Positions 33,407 through 39,172 of a stretch of 39,172 nt of DNA are shown piece after piece. A program made the translations under genes and the position numbers. The notes beneath the pieces were generated by a model, which was not told the DNA's origin, ran no database searches, and saw nothing but the letters and a program-made list of their open reading frames with translations. The stretch is from an uncultured Clostridia bacterium (GTDB lineage: Bacteria > Bacillota > Clostridia > TANB77 > CAG-508): the NCBI GenBank assembly GCA_934121925.1, contig CAKOVK010000012.1, positions 1-39,172 of the forward strand, given 5' to 3'. Every line of letters begins with the position of its first letter. The first letter of the stretch is position 1.

Positions 33407-34591
33407 AAATAGAACCAATTACTGTATCTTACTTAAATAAATATATAAAAGAAAAAGTAGCAGAGGATGAATACTTAAACAATGTTTATGTTAGGGGTGA
33501 AATATCTAATTTTAAACACCACTATACAGGACATATGTATTTTACATTAAAGGATGACAATTCTTTAATAAAATGCATAATGTTTAAAAGTTCTACTGCT
33601 ACTTTAAATTTTGCTCCAAAAGATGGAATGAAGGTTTTAGTTTTAGGAACAGTATCTGTTTTTGAAAGAGATCGGAATTTATCAGATATATGTAAAAGCA
33701 ATGAAAGAAGATGGAATAGGAGATTTATATAAGGAGTACGAAGAGCTTAAAAGCAAGTTAGAAAAAGAAGGCTTTTTTGATGTAAAACGCAAGCAAAAAA
33801 TTCCTTTTATGCCAAAAACAATAGGCGTTTTAACATCAAAAACAGGTTCAGTTATAAAAGATATTATAAATGTATCTACAAGAAGAAATCCAAATGTTCA
33901 TATAAGACTATTTCCAGTGCCAGTACAGGGAAAAGGAGCAGAACTAGAAATTGCAGATGCAATTAGAATAATGAACGAAAAGAAATTAGCAGATGTTCTA
34001 ATTTTAGCAAGAGGTGGAGGGTCAATAGAAGACTTATGGCCGTTTAATGAAGAAATAACTGCAAGAGCAATATATAATTCGAAAATACCAATAATTTCTG
34101 CAGTAGGTCATGAAACAGATTTTTCAATAGCAGACTTTGTAGCAGACTTAAGAGCACCAACACCATCTGCAGCAGCTGAACTTGCAGTGCCAGACATAAA
34201 AGAAATAAAAAGAAAACTAGAAACATATAATCAAAGATATAAAAACTCTTTAAAAAAGAAAATAGAATTTATGAAATTAAGATACCAAAAATGCATGGCA
34301 TCAAAAGCATTTACAGACCCTACTTCAAAAATAAAAGAACAATATATAAATTTAGATATAATAATTAAGAAATTAGAAACATTAACAACAGATAAAGTAA
34401 AAGATTTAAAAACTAAATCTGTGGAACTAATTTCTAAATTAGATACATTAAGCCCACTAAAAACCTTAACAAGAGGTTACTCAATAGCACAAAAACAGGG
34501 CAAAACGATAAAAAGTGTAAAAGAAATAAAAAAAGATGATACATTAGACATAAGACTTATAGATGGAGAAGTAAAAACAAAGGTACTTTGA
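33403..34591 (+). CDS. xseA: Exodeoxyribonuclease VII large subunit, read through a CGG +1 frameshift
   Basis: The joined product has 395 residues, normal for clostridial XseA. The N-terminal OB domain (VYVRGEISNFKHHYTGHMYF, then SLIKCIMF) runs into VFERD-G-IYQIYVKAM at the junction. The catalytic domain follows with GVLTSKTGSVIKDI, ILARGGGSIEDLWPFNEE and ISAVGHETDFSIADFVAD and RAPTPSAAAE, then a coiled coil and a C-terminal TRGYSIAQ segment. CGG is at 33673-33675 (codon 91); the zero frame stops at 33730-33732. The start is TTG with GGGAG upstream. The small subunit XseB is encoded 585 bases further on, past one unrelated gene. ExoVII degrades ssDNA into short oligonucleotides. Confidence 0.92.
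33673..33676 (+). other. CGG-A +1 recoding site in xseA
   Basis: Context is AGA GAT CGG AAT TTA against AGA GAT c GGA ATT TAT. The shift falls inside the last strand of the OB domain, so no functional fragment is made without it. Confidence 0.85.
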
Positions 34592-34601
34592 GGTGAAGGA
34601 T

Positions 34602-35099
34602 ATGGAAAAGAAAAAAAGAATAATAGCAATATGCATTGCAGTTGCTTTAGTAATTATAACAATTGCATTAATTGCAAAGTTAATAAACATTAAAAACAAT
34701 AAGGAAAGAGAAGTTGCAAATACAAACGAAAATTCAATACAAAGCAATATTGTAGAAAACAACACAATAGAAAATAATATAATAGAGAATGATGAAGAAA
34801 ATGAGATTACTGATAACACAGTTATAGAGAAAGAAAAAGAACCTTCTGAAAACAATACAAGTGTTGGGGAAGAAGAAATTACAAAAACAGAAATAGAAAA
34901 AGAAAAGAGCAATAAAGAAAAAGCAATGGAGATAGTAAAAAAAGACTGGGGAGAGGATGATAATGTTTATTTTTCATCTGATGATTCAGCTAGTACTAAT
35001 GAAGAATATGTAATATATGTAAGAGAAAGCAAAACAACATGGGAAATATGTAAATATACTGTAAATGTGGAAAAAGGAACTTTTACGAAAGATCAATAA
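34602..35099 (+). CDS. Membrane-anchored hypothetical protein
   Basis: This 165-residue protein has a basic N-terminus and a transmembrane helix (IIAICIAVALVIITIALIAK), then about 70 residues of low-complexity Asn/Glu/Thr-rich linker. A small C-terminal domain (EKAMEIVKKDWGEDDNVYFS, then EEYVIYVRESKTTWEICKYT) resembles stress or PepSY-like beta domains but is not assigned. The start at 34602 follows AGGTGAAGG; a GTG at 34593 is possible. It sits between xseA and xseB, where no gene is usually found. Confidence 0.7.
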   Translation: MEKKKRIIAICIAVALVIITIALIAKLINIKNNKEREVANTNENSIQSNIVENNTIENNIIENDEENEITDNTVIEKEKEPSENNTSVGEEEITKTEIEKEKSNKEKAMEIVKKDWGEDDNVYFSSDDSASTNEEYVIYVRESKTTWEICKYTVNVEKGTFTKDQ

Positions 35100-35176
35100 T
35101 AGTGATTTTAACCCTTGTCAACCAGAAGACATTGTAAGGACATACCCGTATATAATAATAAAAATAGGAGGCAAAA

Positions 35177-35404
35177 ATGAGTACAGAGAATAAAGAATTA
35201 AATTTCGAAGAAACAATGCAAGAATTAGAAAAAATAGTACAAGAACTAGAAAAAGGAGATTTGAATTTAGACGATTCTATAAACAAATTTGAAGAAGGAA
35301 TGAAGCTTTCAAAAAGTGCAAGCGATTACTTAGAAAAAGCAGAAAAGAAGATAACGGTTTTAATAAATAATAGTGATAACAATATAGAAGAGCAAGAGTT
35401 TTAA
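35177..35404 (+). CDS. xseB: Exodeoxyribonuclease VII small subunit
   Basis: This 75-residue helical protein carries the XseB signature: LNFEETMQELEKIVQELEKG and LNLDDSINKFEEGMKLSKSA. It binds the coiled coil of XseA. TAGGAGGC lies 8 bases before ATG. It is separated from xseA by the hypothetical membrane protein. Confidence 0.92.
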   Translation: MSTENKELNFEETMQELEKIVQELEKGDLNLDDSINKFEEGMKLSKSASDYLEKAEKKITVLINNSDNNIEEQEF

Positions 35405-35430
35405 TAAAGAGAATATTTAGGAGGTAAAAG

Positions 35431-37092
35431 ATGGAAGATATCGATATTGCAAGACAAGCAAAATTACAAAACATAACAAAGATAGCAGAAAAACTAGGAA
35501 TAGAAGAAGAATACCTGGAGCAATACGGGAAATATAAAGCAAAAATCTCGAACGACTTATATGAGAAACTTAAAGATAAAAAAAATGGGAAATTGATACT
35601 TGTGACATCTATAAACCCAACACCACTAGGAGAAGGAAAAACAACTATATCAATAGGACTAGCAGATGGGTTATCTAGAATAAATAAAAAAGCTATACTT
35701 GCGTTAAGAGAACCATCTTTAGGACCAGTTTTTGGAATAAAAGGAGGAGCGACAGGTGGAGGATATGTTCAAGTTGCTCCAATGGAAGAAATAAATCTTC
35801 ACTTTACAGGAGACATACATGCAATAACTTCAGCTAACAATTTGCTTTCTGCATTAATAGATAATCATATTTTCCAAGGAAATGAATTAGGCTTTGATAA
35901 AGTAATATGGAAAAGATGCGTAGACTTGAATGATAGAGCATTAAGAAAAGTAGAAATATGTTTGTCAGGAGAAAAAAATGCAGTCCCAAGAGAAGACGGA
36001 TTTGATATAACGGTTGCATCAGAGATAATGGCTATATTCTGCTTAGCAAAAGACTTAAAAGACTTAAAAACAAGAATAGGAAACATAGTAGTAGGCTATA
36101 ACAAAAATGGAGAAGAAATAAGAGCAAAGGACTTAAAAGCAGAAGGCGCAATGACAGTGCTTTTAAAAGATGCCATTAAACCAAACTTAGTTCAAACATT
36201 AGAAAATACTCCAGCCTTAATTCATGGAGGACCATTTGCAAATATTGCACATGGATGTAATAGCGTAATAGCTACAAGAATGGGAATGAAACTTGCTGAT
36301 TATTGCATTACAGAAGCTGGTTTTGGAGCAGACTTAGGAGCAGAAAAGTTCCTGGATATAAAATGTAGAAATCTACCAAAGACACCAGATGCAGTAGTTT
36401 GCGTAGCAACAATAAAGGCATTAAAATACCATGGTGGAATGCCAATAGAAAATATAAAAGAAGAGTCTATAGAATATCTAGAAAAGGGAATTCATAATTT
36501 GTTAAAACACATAGATAATCTAAAACAAGTATTTGGCTTAAATGTAATTGTTGGAATAAATAAATATATAACAGACACAGATAAAGAAATAGAATACTTA
36601 AAAGGTAAGCTAGAAGAAAAAGGTGTTAATATAAGTTTGGTTGAAGCTTGGGCAAAAGGTGGAGAAGGTGCAATAGATTTAGCGAAAAAAGTAGTAGATT
36701 TGTGCGAAAAACCATCAAACTTTAAATACTGCTATGAATTAAATGACAATATAAAAGAAAAAATAGAAAAAATAGCAACAAAAATATATGGAGCAGAAGG
36801 AGTAGAATATAGCGAAGAGGCAGAAAAGATAATAAATGATTTAGAAGAAAAAGGCTATGGAAATATGCCAGTATGCATAGCAAAAACACAATATTCATTC
36901 TCTGATGATGCTAAAAATTTACAATGCTTAGATCCATTTAAAATACATGTAAAGGATGTAATATTAAAAACTGGAGCAGAATTTATTGTAATACTTACAG
37001 GAAATATATTTACAATGCCAGGCCTTCCAAAAAATCCAGCATCAGAAAAAATAGATATAGATGAAAATGGGAATATAGTAGGGATATTTTAA
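35431..37092 (+). CDS. fhs: Formate--tetrahydrofolate ligase
   Basis: This 553-residue enzyme makes 10-formyl-THF from formate, THF and ATP, feeding purine synthesis and, in acetogens, the methyl branch of acetyl-CoA formation. The P-loop TPLGEGKTT lies at 64-72. LREPSLGPVFGIKGGATGGG, DIHAITSANNLLSALIDNH, GGPFANIAHGCNS and EAGFGADLGAEKF are highly typical. It ends LTGNIFTMPGLPKNPASEKI. AGGAGGT lies 6 bases before ATG. It starts 26 bases after xseB and is probably in the same operon; folate genes commonly sit near nusB-xse in Clostridia. No in-frame CGG. Confidence 0.97.
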   Translation: MEDIDIARQAKLQNITKIAEKLGIEEEYLEQYGKYKAKISNDLYEKLKDKKNGKLILVTSINPTPLGEGKTTISIGLADGLSRINKKAILALREPSLGPVFGIKGGATGGGYVQVAPMEEINLHFTGDIHAITSANNLLSALIDNHIFQGNELGFDKVIWKRCVDLNDRALRKVEICLSGEKNAVPREDGFDITVASEIMAIFCLAKDLKDLKTRIGNIVVGYNKNGEEIRAKDLKAEGAMTVLLKDAIKPNLVQTLENTPALIHGGPFANIAHGCNSVIATRMGMKLADYCITEAGFGADLGAEKFLDIKCRNLPKTPDAVVCVATIKALKYHGGMPIENIKEESIEYLEKGIHNLLKHIDNLKQVFGLNVIVGINKYITDTDKEIEYLKGKLEEKGVNISLVEAWAKGGEGAIDLAKKVVDLCEKPSNFKYCYELNDNIKEKIEKIATKIYGAEGVEYSEEAEKIINDLEEKGYGNMPVCIAKTQYSFSDDAKNLQCLDPFKIHVKDVILKTGAEFIVILTGNIFTMPGLPKNPASEKIDIDENGNIVGIF

Positions 37093-37095
37093 AAA

Positions 37096-37121
37096 TAAAG
37101 CGACTTAAGTCGCTTTATTTT
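37096..37121. terminator. Terminator between fhs and the convergent regulator gene
   Basis: AATAAAGCGACTT pairs with AAGTCGCTTTATT, a perfect palindrome with T-rich ends on both strands, so it may serve both genes. Confidence 0.85.
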
Positions 37122-37142
37122 CGCTCTATAAGGAAAAACAAT

Positions 37143-38870
37143 TTATTCAACAACAGGTGGTACAAAGTTTTCAATAGCACTTCTAAGCTTTGGGTGATGA
37201 ATTACAAAGTGTATAGAAGGACTAGTATCTTTAGAAACCATTACCCATTGATTTTCGCAAATAGAAATTTGTATATTCCTAAAAGTGTTATTAGGATTAT
37301 TGGTTAATGTATAATTTTTATTATTCTTTACATATTCATTTGTTAATTCTAAATGTTCCAAATATTCATCATAATTATAATAGATTTTTTTCTCATAAAA
37401 ACTATTAGAAAGAGATAAGGTAAGAGGAGAATTATCAAAATCCTTTTTAGAAATTTTAGAGATTTCATCTTCAAATTTATTTGTTTTTAATATATTTGAA
37501 ATTATATCTTTTTGTTCTTGTACTGCAGATTTTATAATCTCAATATCTTCATCAGAAACTTTATTACGTTTTAATATTTTTAGAAGAAGCTCATCAGAAA
37601 TAGTATGAATTGGAAGTGAAGACAAAATTCTTCTTCTGTTATCATTGCGTTTAGCACTTGAAGATATAAAAGCAGTAAAAGCATTTTTAGATTCTGCCCT
37701 ATAAATTTCCATAAGTGGAGTAGCCTTTTTTAATAAACAATCTGCTTTTGTTTTATAATAAGCAACTTCGCTTTTATTATTTATCAAAGAATATTTCCCT
37801 TCATTATGGTATCCACTAATACATTCGCCAGTAAGGGCAACTGTGCCAGATACATAGTTGAAATGGCAATATGTAGAGTTAGGAACTCCTTTTAAATAAT
37901 ATGGAGAAACTTGACCAGTCATATATATTGGAATCCAACTTTCTAGTCCAAGCATCATTTCGTTAAAAGGCCTATCTAAATTATGAATTATATTTAAATG
38001 AAGACCTTTTTTTAATGTCATAGCAATAGCAAACATCCACTTCTTGCCAAACTCAACATCTTGTGCCATGTCTTCCATAGGCATATCGCTACACATAAAA
38101 ACAGATTCTGTAGATTTAGAAAGTACAGTAGCTTTAAAAAAGTCTAACTCTCCTTTTTTCATTTCTTCTATACCATAATAATTTTTAGAAGCTTGTTTAT
38201 AAAAAGGAACAAAAGGAACTTTCATCTCATCAAAATGTATAGCTTTAATATATTGATTTAAATCAAATGTATCTAAATTATTTAAAAAGTCATTAATATA
38301 ATCATGAGTAGGAGCAGAGTTAGTAGAAAGCCATTCCATTAATTTTAAATTGTATTTAGAAGAATCATTTAAATCCTCTAATTCACAGTTTATAAGGATA
38401 GAAACAGCCTTTTTATTATCAGGTGAGCTGTATTTTGCTACGATAAAACTAGATACTGATTCAATAAATTCTTTAGGTTTAGATGGATTTCTGTTTCCTG
38501 TACGAATTCTAGAAATAAAAGAAGAATCATATCCAATAGAACGAGATAAATCTGCAATACTAATATTTAGAGTAGAAACAAGCTCACTAAAATTTTTGCT
38601 CAATTGTTCAAAATCGATAACAATATCACTAAGTGTATTTGCTAAAGCATTGTAAATCTCTTCTTTAGAAAAATTTACTTTTTTATCAGCACTTATTTTG
38701 TACAAGCCATTAGATAAACTTTCTAGTTGTTTACTTTTTATATTTGGAGTTCTTTCTCCATTACGATAACGACTAATAACAGCAGAAGATAATCCAGATG
38801 CATTTGCTAACTCTTGGGAAGAACATTCAAGCTGTTCTATATAATTATTTAATTTCTCACAAAAAGTCAT
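37143..38870 (-). CDS. Large regulator with two XRE-type helix-turn-helix segments
   Basis: This 575-residue protein has two XRE-like HTH segments. The first covers about residues 5-55 (SQELANASGLSSAVISRYRN then GERTPN). The second covers about 93-140 (ISIADLSRSIGYDSSFISRI then RTGNRNPS). The remaining 400 residues are a helical and mixed domain with no motif I recognise, apart from a conserved-looking core (LHLNIIHNLDRPFNEMMLGL, then WIPIYMTGQVSPYYLKG). That core may bind a ligand or partner. GGAGGCTATT precedes the ATG. It is divergent from a secreted-protein gene, which it may regulate through the repeats between them. No in-frame CGG on this strand. Confidence 0.8.
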   Translation of the reverse strand: MTFCEKLNNYIEQLECSSQELANASGLSSAVISRYRNGERTPNIKSKQLESLSNGLYKISADKKVNFSKEEIYNALANTLSDIVIDFEQLSKNFSELVSTLNISIADLSRSIGYDSSFISRIRTGNRNPSKPKEFIESVSSFIVAKYSSPDNKKAVSILINCELEDLNDSSKYNLKLMEWLSTNSAPTHDYINDFLNNLDTFDLNQYIKAIHFDEMKVPFVPFYKQASKNYYGIEEMKKGELDFFKATVLSKSTESVFMCSDMPMEDMAQDVEFGKKWMFAIAMTLKKGLHLNIIHNLDRPFNEMMLGLESWIPIYMTGQVSPYYLKGVPNSTYCHFNYVSGTVALTGECISGYHNEGKYSLINNKSEVAYYKTKADCLLKKATPLMEIYRAESKNAFTAFISSSAKRNDNRRRILSSLPIHTISDELLLKILKRNKVSDEDIEIIKSAVQEQKDIISNILKTNKFEDEISKISKKDFDNSPLTLSLSNSFYEKKIYYNYDEYLEHLELTNEYVKNNKNYTLTNNPNNTFRNIQISICENQWVMVSKDTSPSIHFVIHHPKLRSAIENFVPPVVE

Positions 38871-38878
38871 AATAGCCT

Positions 38879-38990
38879 CCTAATTGTCACTTTTTTCACA
38901 TTATAGCATACCACAAAAATTCTAAAGAAACAATTACCAAATTGTCACGGAAAAATTGGTAAAAATTATAGAATAGAAGCTTTAATATGA
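38879..38990. promoter_or_regulatory. Divergent intergenic region with likely operator repeats
   Basis: AATTGTCAC occurs twice (about 38882 and 38940) and TTACCAA faces TTGGTAA (38935-38963) around a TTGTCACGGAAAAA core. These are placed between the double-XRE gene and the secreted-protein gene and are candidate binding sites for that regulator. Confidence 0.4.
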
Positions 38991-39030
38991 TAATATATGA
39001 ATACAAATATAATGGGAAAGGAGTAAAAGA

Positions 39031-39172
39031 ATGAGAAAAGTTAAAATCCTATCAATTTTATTGATGATTTGTTTATTGGTTAGCATACTATTCCCAACAG
39101 CTATAAACAAAGTATATGCAGAAAGCAAAAATGAAGTAACATTAAATTTTGAAGGTGGGATTATTCACGATG
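39031..39172 (+). CDS. Secreted or surface protein, N-terminal part only
   Basis: The first 47 codons are visible before the window ends. MRKVKILSILLMICLLVSIL is a signal peptide (basic start, hydrophobic core), with a likely signal peptidase I cut after KVYA. The mature protein begins ESKNEVTLNFEGGI. GGAAAGGAG lies 9 bases before ATG. The family cannot be judged from this length. It is divergent from the double-XRE regulator. Confidence 0.75.
   Translation, partial: MRKVKILSILLMICLLVSILFPTAINKVYAESKNEVTLNFEGGIIHD

Noticed and set aside
11945..33676. CGG reassigned to another amino acid (Trp or Gln, as reported in some other Bacillota)
   Set aside because: Reading CGG as any single amino acid does not repair the frame; a one-base shift is needed at all nine places.
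11945..33676. Nine independent pseudogenising insertions
   Set aside because: All would be the same base in the same codon phase before Gly codons, in core genes whose remaining sequence is fully conserved. Random lesions would vary in base, phase and place, as in the FtsX remnant.
11945..33676. Systematic sequencing or assembly error adding C before GG
   Set aside because: Not fully excluded without reads, but an error should not respect codon phase: all nine fall exactly at the boundary before an in-frame GGN codon, none before TGG, AGG or phase-shifted GG, and many other GG sites are untouched.
1..39172. CRISPR array, prophage or insertion sequence with transposase
   Set aside because: No regularly spaced repeats, phage structural genes or transposase reading frames were seen; repeats present are short palindromic intergenic elements.

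Overview
This is an AT-rich window from a Gram-positive, probably gut-associated member of the Clostridia. The evidence is strong AGGAGG-type ribosome binding sites, a spoIIP gene, a class B sortase, an Asp23/AmaP cluster, and a recJ-rsh-MBL-hisS order typical of Clostridia. No species can be named from the sequence.

Main result: seven genes look broken (a liaF-like gene, a pilin-like gene, recJ, relA/rsh, an MBL hydrolase, spoIIP and xseA). In each, the reading frame is interrupted at an in-frame CGG codon, and a +1 shift that reads the following GGA (once GGT) as glycine restores a full-length conserved protein. There are nine such sites, two each in recJ and relA. I checked by eye every CGG on the coding strand of the genes I call, roughly ten thousand codons. 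All nine in-frame CGG codons are frameshift sites, and more than forty other CGG triplets all straddle codon boundaries. No intact gene uses CGG, while CGT, CGC and CGA are used as arginine. The simplest reading is that CGG is not decoded as arginine here and that CGG-N is read as one glycine, by +1 frameshifting at a hungry codon or by four-base decoding. A systematic assembly error is the main alternative.

Layout. 1-1000: a 5S rRNA and tRNA-Asn with their own promoter and terminator, then non-coding DNA. 1-10 kb: accessory and surface genes, namely a membrane-anchored serpin, an AbrB regulator with an ABC exporter, sortase B, an XRE/zinc-ribbon membrane protein, TraX, a 5'-truncated sortase substrate, rsgA, and a small protein with a Cys/His/Asp arrangement. 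10-16 kb: a decayed FtsX-type permease, a ZIP metal transporter, a liaF-like/ABC-2 exporter operon, a DUF3298 protein on the minus strand, tRNA-Ser(CGA), and several long hairpins. 16-21.7 kb: a uracil permease with an upstream terminator, an ECF sigma factor paired with a membrane beta-propeller protein, and a pilin-like gene. 21.9-31.6 kb: recJ, relA, MBL, hisS, spoIIP and two tandem pilin-like genes. 31.7-37.1 kb: asp23, amaP, DUF2273, nusB, xseA, a hypothetical gene, xseB and fhs. 37.1-39.2 kb: a double-XRE regulator on the minus strand, divergent from a secreted protein cut off by the window edge.

The core genes sit in their usual neighbourhoods, so inactivation of so many by the same one-base change is implausible. 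The window also holds real decay (FtsX remnant, two gene stubs, a truncated surface protein), and none of that involves CGG. This provides an internal contrast.
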